A stretch of 64,000 nt of DNA from Macrothele yani (lineage: Eukaryota > Arthropoda > Arachnida > Araneae > Macrothelidae), in contig CM077007.1 in NCBI GenBank assembly GCA_039090855.1, positions 15,301,515 through 15,365,514 of the forward strand, written 5' to 3'. The position numbers were made by a program, and so were the translations under genes. Shown here piece by piece: positions 45,581 through 56,499 of this stretch. Positions within the stretch are counted from its first letter, which is position 1, and every line of letters starts with the position of its first letter. The notes beneath the pieces are model-generated. The model ran no database searches. It was not told where the DNA came from and worked only from the letters and a program-made list of their open reading frames with translations.

Positions 45581-46096
45581 CCGAACAGAAGAGCACCTTT
45601 AAAATTTGTCGGTTCGATCCCGTACATCCCCAAAATATCTTATTTTATTAAAAATCACTTTCAGAAGAAAGGATTGGATGTTGGCCTTAAAGCTTCTAAA
45701 CACATGGCAACCATCCTCAGCACAGCAAGAAGTAATAGTACCTTGAAGCTCACAGATGCGGGCATCTATTGCATCCCATTGTTATACCCAGACTCCTCAA
45801 CTAAATTTTACGTAGGTCTCACAAAAAGGTCATTTGAGGAGAGAATGAATGAGCATAAGAGGGATGTTGCACAAAAGAAACTTTCTACGTCACTTGCCAA
45901 AGAAGTAGCTAACCATCAAGCTCAACCCCAATGGCAGAATATCTCGAAGATCGCACCATATGGAGACGCAAGAACAGCTGCCATAAGGGAAACAGTTGAG
46001 ATATTAACGAAACAGGATGTATGCAACACCGATGTCTCTTTCGAACTACCGGTGGCTTGGAACCATCTGCTAGGCATCGCAAGATGGTCTTCATGA
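45581..46096 (+). pseudogene. PLE-3 C-terminal ORF with GIY-YIG endonuclease, right arm
   Basis: The frame can be followed from about 45581 through FVGSIPYIPKISYFIKNHFQ, a PLE thumb segment after the RT, into the GIY-YIG module (DAGIYCIPL, then YVGLTKRSFEERM), and ends at 46096. Conservation of the nuclease is as good as in the left arm. The 3' untranslated region to 46364 contains CTGATGA at 46269-46275. Confidence 0.85.
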
Positions 46097-46377
46097 TTCT
46101 AGTTTCTTCCTAAAGTTTACATTGTTTGCTTTTGCATTAGCTTTTAAGATATTGTATTCACCACGTTCGTGGTTATTTATGCGCGCGGTCTTCACGCGTG
46201 ATTTCATTTGTCATATTAGAATTAACGTTCTGTCTACAATTTTGATTCTATATTCTCTATGTAACCACCTGATGAAGCCGTTCGTTGACGGAGAAAGCTT
46301 GCGGAGTGAAATTTGTGTGATTTCTTACTTTAGACACCAATAAATCGGATCATTATATTTATAATAGATACAGAGAT

Positions 46378-46760
46378 CACATTGTTGCACAATAAAGAAG
46401 GAAGTTTAGAATTTTGTTTCCATATCTTACAAATGTTCTATGGGACTCCCCAGGGTCACATGGACAGCATCTAAATGGTAATCCATTTCATGCCATACAT
46501 TATGAAGCATGTCTGTAGTCACTGATGCCAGTGCAAGCTGAATGCATATTGCATATCTTTAGTTCTTGCAGTGTTCTCGGCAAAGGTGTCACATACCTCC
46601 ACAAAAAGTAAGGTCCAGAGACCTAGAGGGCCACTTGCAGGAAACCTTGTCATCCTGTCCACAACGACCAATCCAACAGTTCAGAAGAGTTTTGTTCAAA
46701 AAGCATGGGCAGCTCACTTTCCTACGTCACCAAAGTAACATAGCAGTAGGTTCCAATAAA
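46378..46760 (-). pseudogene. mariner-like transposase C-terminal remnant
   Basis: Read on the minus strand, WPSRSLDLTLCGG resembles the mariner WPPRSPDLTPCDF segment, and later SVTTDMLHNVWHEMDYHLDA matches its C-terminal part. It ends in the LGSPIEHL-like motif before the PLE insertion. Frames are broken and the N-terminus is absent. The family is different from the mariner in intron 3. Confidence 0.7.
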
Positions 46761-47377
46761 ATTCTAAACTTCCTTCCTTCTTTCTTCTGTAGGGATATCA
46801 GCTGTCTATTTATCTTCATAAATACTGCAAGTTTTAAATCCATCACTGATATTCTTGAGCTCTGAATGTTTACCATGCTTGAGAGAGTACTTTAAGTTGT
46901 GGAAGTCCCTGGGTAAGTACCCCAGTTACAAATGAGGTCATCACATCCTTCTCTCGTCTCATCCCTCTCTACCAACTGTGCTCCTCCTGTATCACGGCTT
47001 TTGAGTCAAGTGCTCTTACCTGCTTCTCTGATACTTTCTGCTTTTGCATCAGGTTCAAATTCAGAAGTAGGTAGTCTGACCTAAATATAACCTTTGGGAG
47101 AATCCCCACGAGAAGTGCAACTCATTACATTGTGTCAACCAGTTTCTTTTTCTTAAATGTAAGTTACTGGAATTCCCAGTTCATTAAATAAAGATGCTTA
47201 TTATCTTTTCTGTCTTTCATGTTTGAGCAACAGTGATTCATGCAGAATTTAAATAGCTACATTCATTAGTTGTTATTTTTTTATGTGTTAAAGGTTGTGA
47301 GAATTATGTTTATTTTGTGAAAAAAAAAAAAAAAAAAAGGCAAAAATGCTTACATTTTTCTTTCTCTTTTCATAAAG
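46761..47377. other. End of intron 5, no feature seen
   Basis: Contains an A run at 47320-47338 just upstream of the next exon acceptor. Nothing else is supported. Confidence 0.5.
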
Positions 47378-47460
47378 GATGCTCAGTTTCTGGAATAAAG
47401 TTTGAAGAAGGTAAAGTTTTTACCAACCCTGAAAATCCTTGCGAAGAATGTTTGTGTGTG
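47378..47460 (+). CDS. VWC gene exon E2 (second half of a split unit)
   Basis: Acceptor TCTTTTCATAAAG before 47378, donor GTG then GTAAGT at 47461. It starts in phase 1: the G left from exon E1 plus GA makes glycine. The encoded GCSVSGIKFEEGKVFTNPEN and PCEECLCV form the front half of a VWC domain that is finished by the last exon. Ends in phase 0 like the other units. Confidence 0.88.
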
Positions 47461-48859
47461 GTAAGTTTTAACATACTTTTAATGCCACAGAAAGAAAGAT
47501 TTTCATATTTTTTATGCACTTAATGTGTATATACATATGTGTATGTGTTTTTGTTTATGTTACAATGCATTCAGTCTGGCATGTTGACACTTACAAATCC
47601 TTTTACAGTGAAACCTGCTTAAACCAGACCCTGTATGAAACAGAAATTTGTTCAAGACATATTTTTTTTTGGCCCCAGCAAAATGTATAAGAAGTTCCAT
47701 GTTACATGCACTTTATAAGATGGAAACTGTCTAATGCGAAAATGAACTCGGGTTTTTTATCAAGGAAAATCTGTTGTAGTGAAAAGTTCTTAAGTTGTTT
47801 TTTAAGCTTATTTGCTATTGCCAAGAAAATACTCTTTGCAGTCATCAGGTGTAGCATGAAAAAAATTATTCTACTATTTATGATGCCCAGCAGATAACTT
47901 TTTTGCCTCTTAGAGCATACAGAGATGACACAGAAGTGGTGCCAATGGCAGCATCACCCATATGGAGAGAGAAGAAATTTGTCTCCTGAGTTTTAATTTA
48001 ATCTTAGGAAAATATGATAACCTACAGTGCACATATGTAACTACTGTATCTTTTTAGTTTGGAGTCACGAGAAGAGAATAGTCTCTTCAAGACCAGGTTA
48101 CTAACATGTAGAAAGTGGCGCAGACTTCACCCTCATCTAGCCACGAGCTGAGCTGATGTTATGCAATCACAACAGAACCTGGTCTTTGCCTTTGTAATGT
48201 TTCTGTGCAACATTGTGAATCAGGAACAGTCTCATTTCTTACTTTCTTACTCCTTGAAGCTGTTTCAAGGGTAACATTCCTGATATGTGCATTGCCATGA
48301 ACTGAAATTTTACTCAAGTTGCAGGACAACCTGACAAAATCTGCAGATCCCCTAAACAAAGCATGTGAACTCATGATTGAGAAATACTGCTTTGGAATTG
48401 TAAAGTGACATTTAATTTATTATTTCACCTCATATTGCACTGCAGTATCTTCTTCAGTTTTAGTACACTTTTACTTAAGAGTTGAAGATAGTTTTGAAGT
48501 TTTTCTATGGGAAATTATGCACAAAAGCACATACTAGACTTAGACACTAAAATTAAAGTTATCAGAGCAAACAAAAATTATCATTTTAACATCAAGCAAG
48601 TTACAAAGAAGTTTAAAGTCAGAAACATGCGATTTCAGTTTTGTATTGTTTAAAAAAATAAAGGTTTGTGACTTTTAGTTAATTGAGGTACATGCAAACA
48701 TATATTCTCTTAAACAATTACTAATATGTACAATATGTTTTTAACATGACAAAAATTCCAATGTTTATGTTTCAATTGCTTCTATGGATCTACCTGTATT
48801 AAATGGAAAATATTAGTTCTATGCACAAGTTTCCAGGATTTTTATGGTTTTGAATTTTT
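47461..48859. other. Start of intron 6, weak pogo-like end only
   Basis: At 47607 CAGTGAAACCTGCTTAAACC after TA resembles a Tigger-type terminal repeat, but no partner end or transposase was found. Nothing else is supported. Confidence 0.4.
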
Positions 48860-49290
48860 CCCATGGTATGCATTCATGAAACCAGGGTCAACAGATTTGT
48901 GGTTAAAAGTATTGTCTGTTCTGTGGTCAACATCTTTGTCCAGAAGAACTTGCAAATATGTGCTCTGCATTTCCTCCGGCCATCTTCTACGCTACTTGTC
49001 GTCCATTCTACAATAAACATTTTTTAACTTCACAAGCCACTCGCACATGACATATTTTCCACCTTCAGCTTTCTCACCATATGCTGAAGAAATCCACTCT
49101 CATGCTTTGGCAGCAGTTTTTCCTAAATTAAACATGAACAGATGGTGATGAATATGCACCTTGTTGGTTACCATGTCCTAGCTCAACTAACCTCATGTGT
49201 GGGCTGTCTGCAATCATGTGTCAGTTGACATAGTGTTGCCACCTTACTCCTACAGCATGAAATTCTGACAAAAATTCAATCATGTTGCTT
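48860..49290 (-). mobile_element. mariner-like 5' fragment, second copy
   Basis: The reverse complement matches 19975-20330 closely, including GTTAGTTGAGCTAGGACATG and GTGGCAACACTA. It contains broken frames resembling the N-terminus of a mariner transposase (FNLGKTAAK-like). Right end and catalytic parts are absent. Confidence 0.6.
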
Positions 49291-49519
49291 TTATAGACAA
49301 TTGCATGGAATGCTGGAAACATATGCTTGGACCTAATAGTTTCAGTTCTTGGGATCCTGTTTTAGGGAGGTTGCACTATAGTAGTGGTGATGATGATGAT
49401 GTTTGTGTTGTGGGGATGGGGAGGAGATTAATTTAAATTAAAGTTGACAGATTTAAATTTAAATTTCAACACTTTCCCTCAGAATATGAATATTAAACAG
49501 AGACAAGTTAAACTTACAG

Positions 49520-49520
<1 letters not shown>

Positions 49521-49562
<42 letters not shown>
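49521..49562. repeat. (AT)n microsatellite
   Basis: Around twenty AT units directly abut the target duplication of the RTE-like LINE that follows. Confidence 0.95.
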
Positions 49563-49565
<3 letters not shown>

Positions 49566-49917
49566 GCTTATCCCGATGTAAGGTCAGGTGATGCGTAACA
49601 TCACAGCCTCTCCTTGACAAATGTCAACCCCGCCTTCTCGTGGTGCATCCTGTTCCCACTAAAGGGGCTCTGACGACCGCAAATAGCGGTATAACTATAC
49701 CATCGGGATCAGAGGAAATGCTATCCCACACTCACCAACCCGCTTGGCCAGCGTGGTGAGTTATGGCCAAACACCTCCAAAATGACTCTACAACTTAAAT
49801 CTTGGCCCTCAGTCTCCGGCAGCTGGAATGTACCTGGCCAAGGCAGCGGCCAGTGCGACATGAAGGCAGAGGGTGCTAAGAATCCCCGGAGGACCCGGAC
49901 TAGGCTGCCATTTGATG

Positions 49918-50612
49918 CTGACCTTGGCTACCTACAACGGACGCTCCCTATCCTCTGATTCAAGGCTTCTTGAATTGGAAGAGGAACTACAAAGGATCAA
50001 GTGGGACATCGTGGGGCTAAGTGAGGTAAGGAGAAAAGGGAAGATCTCATTGAACTGAAAAGTGGACATCTCTTCTATTATCGTGGGACAGATACTGGCA
50101 GAACTAGTGGTGTTGGATTTATAATAAACAAGAAACTGAAGGATAAAGTGGTAGAAGTTGAAAGTTCCTCTGACAGAGCTGCACGACTCGTTATCCAACT
50201 ATCGAGAAGATACCAGGCTCAGATTATTCAAACGTATGCACCCACCACAAGTCATCCTGAAGAAGAAATTGAAGAATTTTATGAGGAAATTCGTCATCTA
50301 AATAATAAAGGTAAGCAGCACTTGAAGATAATTATGGGAGATTTCAATGCAAAAATAGGGCACCGGCAACAGAATGAAACTTCAGTAGGTAAATTCGGTC
50401 ACGGCAACAGAAACCAGCGTGGAAATACTCTCGTTGAGTTTGCAGAGGCAGAAGGATTTTTCATCTTGAATTCCTTTTTCAAGAAAAAGCCACACAGGAA
50501 ATGGACATGGAGACATCCAATTGGGACGACAAGTGAAATTGATTTTATTATGTGTAACAAAAAAATTCGTCATCGAAGACTGCAGTGTGCTAAACAAGTT
50601 CAACACAGGTAG
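49918..50612 (+). pseudogene. LINE copy A endonuclease region, two frameshifts
   Basis: TLATYNGRSLSSDSRLLELE starts the apurinic-like endonuclease, with IKWDIVGLSEVRRKG. Copy B shows GGAGATC where copy A has two extra bases near 50039, shifting the frame. The sequence continues open through IIMGDFNAKIGHRQ to about 50560, where one extra A in an A run shifts it again into the frame of the downstream ORF, which carries GSDHRLV. Together the two shifts restore frame. The enzyme would nick the target to prime reverse transcription. Confidence 0.85.
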
Positions 50613-52737
50613 TGACCATAGATTGGTGAGATGTAAGATGCACCTCAACACTAAACTGGAACGTGGCAAGCTCATAAGACAAACAAAATGTATTGACATA
50701 ACCAACCTTAAAAAACACCATAATACTTTCAAGTTGGAACTGAAGAACAGATTCTCTGCTTTAGAAGGCCTAACATCGGAAGAAGTGGATATTTCAGAAG
50801 TTAACAGAAAAGTAACCAAAGCTCTTATAGAAACAGCAACAAAATTAGCTGGGTCTAAGAACAAGTTGCATGTAAACAAATTATCAGGAAAAACCAAAAT
50901 GTTGATGCAAAAAAGAAGAGAGATGAGGACAACTAAAGAAGATGTGACTTCCAAAGTGGAATATATAGAGCTATGCAAGACAGTACGAAAAAGTATCACT
51001 GAAGACGTAAGAAAATTCAACTGTGAACTAGTGAGGAAAGCAATTGAAAACAACCAAAGCCTAAAGATAGCAAAGGGACATCTCAGTAAGGGAAGAAAAC
51101 AGATTATGGCTCTGAGAAAAGAAGATGGTTCTATAACAAGAAATAGAGGCGAAATTTTGACAAGAGTGAAAGATTTCTACTCCAAATTATATGAAAGGGA
51201 TGATACATGTACTCCAGACATCATGAAAGGTACCAGAGTTCTTCCAGTCCTCCCAGCAGAAGTTGCACATGCAATCAAGAACATGAAGCGGGGGAAAGCT
51301 CCAGGAGAAGATGGAATTACTATAGACATCATACAAGAAGCAAGTGGAGAAATTGAAACAGTACTCGCCCAAATTTTCACTCGATGCCTTAATGAAGGGA
51401 AGATTCCTGAGGATTGGAACAATGCTACAATGATCCTGCTACATAAAAAAGGTGACATTGAGGATCTCAGGAACTACAGACCTATCAGCCTCCTATCAGT
51501 GGTTTATAAAATCTTCACTAAAGTTCTTTCACACCGCTTGAAGGTAACACTGGACATGGCTCAACCGAGAGAACAAGCTGGATTCAGGAGTGGCTACAGC
51601 ACAATAGATCATATCCATGTGCTGAGAGAACTAATTGAAAGAGCGAGGGAATATGAACTTCCATTGTGCATGGCTTTTATCGATTATGAAAAAGCCTTTG
51701 ATTCGGTGAAACCATCAGCAGTTACCACGGCTCTGAAATCCTGCGGTATTGAAGATGCATACATTAATATTATTAATAACATCTATGAAAATGCAAGTGC
51801 AAAGATTCGGCTGTTTGAAAATACAACACACATAAAAATTGGAAAGGGAGTGAGACAAGGTGACACCATATCTCCGAAGCTCTTTAATGCCACATTGGAA
51901 AATGTTTTTCAATCACTGAACTGGGAAAACAAAGGGATAAAGATTAATGGAGATTATCTAACCCACCTTCGTTTTGCTGATGACGTAGTCATTTTTGCAA
52001 CTACCCCATCAGAGCTGCAGAGTATGATCCAGGAACTTGCTGACAAGAGTAAAGAAGTGGGATTAAAAATGAACTTTCAGAAGACAAAAGTGATGTTCAA
52101 TGCTTTTACAAGAAATGAAGATTTATCGATTGATGGAGAAAAGCTGGAGATAACAGACACGTACGTTTATCTTGGACAGCAGATATCAAGTGAGGGTCAC
52201 ATTGATGAAGAAATTAATCGGCGTACAAAACTTGCCTGGAGAGCTTTTGGAAGAAACAGCATAATTTTCAAGAGCAATATGCCATTATGTCTTAAAAGAA
52301 AAGTGTTTGATCAATGCATCCTTCCAGTGCTTACGTATGGTGCAGAGACGTGGACCTTAACTAAAAGAGACATACAAAGGCTGCAGACAACTCAAAGCAG
52401 CATGGAGAGGTGCATGCTTGGTATAACCAGGAGAGATAAGAAGAGGAACTCGTGGATCCGAAAAATGACGAGAGTGGAAGACATCATGATCAGAGTTAAA
52501 TTCCTGAAATGGCAATGGGCTGGACATACTGCCAGAAGGACAGACCATAGATGGACAGCCGAAATTTTAGATTGGATTCCAAGGGACAGGAAAAGACCCA
52601 GAAAAAGACCACATGGGAGATGGGTGGATGAAATTCGTAAATATGCGGGAGTGACATGGAGGAGACTGGCACAAGACAGACCGTTGTGGAGGAAACTTGG
52701 GGAGACCTTCGTCCAGCAGTGGATTGATAATGGTTGA
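50521..52737 (+). CDS. RTE-like LINE reverse transcriptase ORF, copy A
   Basis: A 738-codon open frame without stops. It opens within the end of the endonuclease (NTGSDHRLVRC). The RT follows: GKAPGEDGITIDII, NYRPISLLSVVYKIF, REQAGFRSGYSTIDHI, AFIDYEKAFDSV and the catalytic FADDVVIF at about 51972. The C-terminal part has TYGAETWTLTKRDIQ and a basic WAGHTARRTDHRW stretch that likely contacts nucleic acid. The listed start is simply the first start codon after the frameshift; the natural ORF starts in the endonuclease upstream. The protein copies the element RNA into the genome. Possibly still an active RT, though the endonuclease is broken. Confidence 0.9.
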   Translation: MGRQVKLILLCVTKKFVIEDCSVLNKFNTGSDHRLVRCKMHLNTKLERGKLIRQTKCIDITNLKKHHNTFKLELKNRFSALEGLTSEEVDISEVNRKVTKALIETATKLAGSKNKLHVNKLSGKTKMLMQKRREMRTTKEDVTSKVEYIELCKTVRKSITEDVRKFNCELVRKAIENNQSLKIAKGHLSKGRKQIMALRKEDGSITRNRGEILTRVKDFYSKLYERDDTCTPDIMKGTRVLPVLPAEVAHAIKNMKRGKAPGEDGITIDIIQEASGEIETVLAQIFTRCLNEGKIPEDWNNATMILLHKKGDIEDLRNYRPISLLSVVYKIFTKVLSHRLKVTLDMAQPREQAGFRSGYSTIDHIHVLRELIERAREYELPLCMAFIDYEKAFDSVKPSAVTTALKSCGIEDAYINIINNIYENASAKIRLFENTTHIKIGKGVRQGDTISPKLFNATLENVFQSLNWENKGIKINGDYLTHLRFADDVVIFATTPSELQSMIQELADKSKEVGLKMNFQKTKVMFNAFTRNEDLSIDGEKLEITDTYVYLGQQISSEGHIDEEINRRTKLAWRAFGRNSIIFKSNMPLCLKRKVFDQCILPVLTYGAETWTLTKRDIQRLQTTQSSMERCMLGITRRDKKRNSWIRKMTRVEDIMIRVKFLKWQWAGHTARRTDHRWTAEILDWIPRDRKRPRKRPHGRWVDEIRKYAGVTWRRLAQDRPLWRKLGETFVQQWIDNG

Positions 52738-53021
52738 CAATGATGATGATGATATAGAAGCTTAATTTATTCCCACAACTGATAACAATAAGAAGAAATT
52801 AGTCACTTTGCTTTTCACAAACACTCGAGAAGGTTACAGAAATTTCACATTTTTGTTTATTGTTTTTACACAGTATTTTTAATTCATGGTAACCACTTTT
52901 ACAACACATTTCCAGAGGAGCACTGTCTGTCTGTTTGAGTTTCAATTCCTTAAGGGAAAAATAGGAAAATGTTATATACTTCCTAGTGGCATTCAATATC
53001 TATTTTTATCTTTATATTTAA

Positions 53022-56000
53022 GAAGGTGTACAGGTGATCCGCAACATCACAGCCTCTCCTTGACAAATGTCAACCCCGCCTTCTCGTGGTGCTTCCTGTT
53101 CCCACTAAAAGGGGCTCTGACGATCGCCAATTGCGGTATAACTATACCATCGGGATTAGAGGAAATGCTATCCCATACTCACCAACCCGCTTGGCCAGCG
53201 TGGTGAGTTATGGCCAAACCCCTCCAAAATGACTCCACAACTTAAATCTTGGCCCTCAGTCTCCGGCAGCTGGAATGTACCTGGCCAAGGCAGCGGCCAG
53301 TGCGACATGAAGGCAGAGGGTGCTAAGAATCACCGGAGGACAGGACTAGGCTGCCATCTGATGCTGACCTTGGCTACGTACAACGGACGCTCCCTATCTT
53401 CTGATTCAAAGCTTCTTGAATTGGATGAGGGACTACAAAGGATCAAGTGGGACATCGTCGGACTAAGTGAGGTAAGGAGAAAAGGAGATCTCATTGAACT
53501 AAAAAGTGGACATCTCTTTTACTATCGTGGGACAGATACTGGCAGAACTAGTGGTGTTAAATTTATAATAAACAAGAAACTGAAGGATAAAGTTGTAGAA
53601 GTTGAAAGTTCCTCTGAAAGAGCTGCACGACTCGTTATCCAACTCTCGAGAAGATACAAGGCTCAGATTATTCAAACTTATGCACCCAACACAAGTCATC
53701 CTGAAGAAGAAATTGAAGAATTTTATGAGGAAATTTGTCATCTAAATAATAAAGGTAAGCAGCACTTGAAGATAATTATGGGAGATTTCAATGCAAAAAT
53801 AGTGCAACGGCAACAGAATGTAACTTCAGTAGGTAAATTCGGTCACGGCAACAGAAACCAGCGTGGAAATACTCTAGTAGAGTTTGCAGAGGCAGAAGGG
53901 TTTTTCATCATGAACTCCTTTTTCAAGAAAAAGCCACACAGGAAATAGACATGGAGACATCCAAATGGTATGACAAGTGAAAGTAATTTTATTATGTGTA
54001 ACAAAAAATTCGTCATCAAAGACTGCAGTGTGCTAAACAAGTTCAACACAGGTAGTGACCATAGATTGGTGAGATGTAAGATGCACCTCAACACTAAACT
54101 TGAACGTGGCAAGCTCATAAGACAAACAAAATGTATTGACATAACCAACCTTAAAAAACACCATAATACATAGGCAGAAGGGTTTTTCATCATGAACTCG
54201 TTTTTCAAGAAAAAGCCACACAGGAAATGGACATGGAGACATCCAAATGGGACGACAAGTGAAAGTAATTTTATTATGTGTAACAAAAAATTCGTCATCA
54301 AAGACTGCAGTGTGCTAAACAAGTTCAACACAGGTAGTGACCATAGATTGGTGAGATGTAAGATGCACCTCAACACTAAACTTGAACGTGGCAAGCTCAT
54401 AAGACAAACAAAATGTATTGACATAACCAATCTTAAAAAAACACCATAATACCTTCAAGTTGGAACTGAAGAACAGATTCTCTGCTTTAGAAGGCCTAAC
54501 ATCGGAAGAAGTGGATATTTCTGAAGTTAACAAAAAGTAACCAAAGCTCTTATGGAAACGGCAACAAAATAAGCTGGGTCTAATAACAAGTTGTATGTGA
54601 ACAAATTATCAGGAAAAACCAAAATGTTGATGCAAAAAAGAAGAGAGATGAGGACAACTAAAGAAGATGTGACTTCCAAAGTGGAATATATAGAGCTATG
54701 CAAGACAGTACGAAAAAGTATCACTGAAAACGTAAGGAAATTCAACTGTGAACTAGTGAGGAAAGCAATTGAAAACAACCAAAGCCTAAAGATAGCAAAG
54801 GGACATCTCAGTAAGTAAAGAAAACAGATTATGGCACTGAGAAAAGAAGATGGTTCTGTAACAAGAAATAGAGGCGAAATTTTGACAAGAGTGAAAGATT
54901 TCTACTCCAAATTATATGAAAGGGATGATACATGTACTCCAGACATCATGAAAGGTACCAGTACCAGAGTTCTACCAGTCGTCCCAGCAAAAGTTGCACA
55001 TGCAATCAAGAACATGAAGCGGGGAAAAGCTCCAGGAGAAGATGGAATTACTGTAGACATCATACAAGAAGCAAGTGGAGAAATTGAAACTGTACTCGCC
55101 CAAATTTTCACTCAATGCCTTAATGAAGGGAAGATTCCTAAGGACTGGAACAACGCTACAATGATCCTGCTACATAAAAAAGGTGACATTGAGGATCTCA
55201 GGAACTACAGACCTATGAGCCTCCTATCAGTGGTTTATAAAATCTTCACTAAAGTTCTTTCACACCGCTTGAAGGTAACACTGGACATAGCTCAACCGAG
55301 AGAACAAGCTGGATTCAGGAGTGGCTATAGCACTATAGATCATATCCACGTACTGAGAGAACTAATTGAAAGAGCGAGGGAATATGAACTTCCATTGTGC
55401 ATGGCTTTTATCGATTATGAAAAGGCCTTTCATTCGGTGAAACCATCAGCAGTTACAATGGCTTTGAAATCCTGCGGTATTGAAGATGCATGCATTAATA
55501 TTATTAATAACATCTATGAAAATGCAAGTGCAAAGATTCGGCTGTTTGAAAATACAACACACATAAAAATTGGAAAGGGAGTGAGACAAGGTGACACCAT
55601 ATCTCCCAAGCTCTTTAATGCCACATTGGAAAATGTCTTTCAATCACTGAACTGAGAAAACAAAGGGATAAAGATTAATGGAGATTATCTAATTCACTTT
55701 CGGTTTGCTGATGACGTAGTCATTTTTGCAACTACCCTATCAGAGCTGCAGAATATGATCCAGGAACTTGCTGACAAGAGTAAAGAAGTGGTATTAAAAA
55801 TGAACTTTCAGAAAACAAAAGTGATGTTCAATGCTTTCACAAGAAATGAAGATTTATCGATTGATGGAGAAAAGCTGGAGATAACAGATGCGTACGTTTA
55901 TCCAGGACAGCAGATATCAAGTGAGGGTCACATTGATGAAGAAATTAATCGGCGTACAAAACTTGCCTGGAGAGCTTTTGGAAGAAACAGCATATTTTTC

Positions 56001-56475
56001 AAGAGCACTATGCCATTATGTCTTAAAAGAAAAGTGTTTGATCAATGCATTCTTCCAGTGCTTACGTATGGTGCAGAGACGTGGACCTTAACTAAAAGAG
56101 ACATACAAAGGCTGCAGACAACTCAAAGAGGCATGGAGAGGTGCATGCTTGGTGTAACCAGGAGAGATAAGAAGAGGAACTCGTAGATCAGAAAAATGAC
56201 AAGAGTGGAAGACATCGTGATTAGAGTAAAATCCCTGAAATGGCAATGGGCTGGACATACTGCCAGAAGGACAGACCATCGATGGACAGCCGAAATTTTA
56301 GATTGGATTCCAAGGGACAGGAAAAGACCCAGAAGAAGACCACATGGGAGATGGGTGGATGAAATTCAAAAGTATGTGGGAGTAACATGGAGGAGACTGG
56401 CACAAGACAGACCATTGTGGAGGAAACTTGGGGAGACCTTCGTCCAGCAGTGGATTGATAATAGTTGACAATGAT
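53022..56475 (+). mobile_element. Full-length RTE-like LINE, family 1 copy B
   Basis: Starts about 53022 and follows copy A base by base apart from indels, ending in a GATGAT tail at about 56475. It lies only about 260 nt downstream of copy A in the same orientation. A 282-bp tandem duplication (53891-54172 and from 54173) lengthens it. No convincing target duplication was found because both flanks are AT-rich. Confidence 0.9.
53229..56468 (+). pseudogene. LINE copy B ORF, broken
   Basis: The endonuclease is open from 53229 to 53948 (IVGLSEVRRKGDLIELKSGH, IIMGDFNAKI) and shows the frame that copy A has lost at its first frameshift. A stop replaces a tryptophan (HRKWTW) at 53946-53948. Further stops fall at about 54569, 54816 and 55653, and the RT core is open at 54831-55655 (AFIDYEKAFHSV has H for D, hitting the first catalytic aspartate region). 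FADD is kept near 55706. The last part runs to 56468. Inactive. Confidence 0.9.
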
Positions 56476-56499
56476 GATATATATATTTATATATATAAT

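Larger units (their letters stand above)
44689..46377. mobile_element. Head-to-head pair of PLE-3 copies with 14-bp target duplication
   Basis: ATAGATACAGAGAT occurs at 44689-44702 and 46364-46377. Between them are a 34-nt extension (44703-44736), a minus-strand PLE 3' part (44737 to about 45500), a centre with short repeats of CTGTTCGGTGTA (45505-45580), and a plus-strand copy to 46364. Both 3' ends face outward and both copies are cut at the 5' side. The arms are almost identical, implying one insertion event or a very recent one. Confidence 0.9.
49558..52764 (+). mobile_element. Full-length RTE-like LINE, family 1 copy A
   Basis: A 13-bp target duplication ATATAGAAGCTTA flanks it (49558-49570, 52752-52764), so the insert is 49571-52751, about 3.18 kb. 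It begins TCCCGATGTAAGG and ends in GACAATGATGATGATGAT, a GAT-repeat tail as expected for RTE-type elements. Damage is slight: one 2-nt and one 1-nt insertion in the endonuclease region. It is the youngest-looking LINE in the window. Confidence 0.95.

Noticed and set aside
45608..45625. GGTTCGATCCCG resembling a tRNA B box
   Set aside because: It lies in frame within the PLE coding segment (VGSIPYIPKIS), and no A box or cloverleaf surrounds it.
47607..47900. Possible third Tigger element
   Set aside because: Only one terminus-like sequence is present, with no partner end and no transposase sequence.
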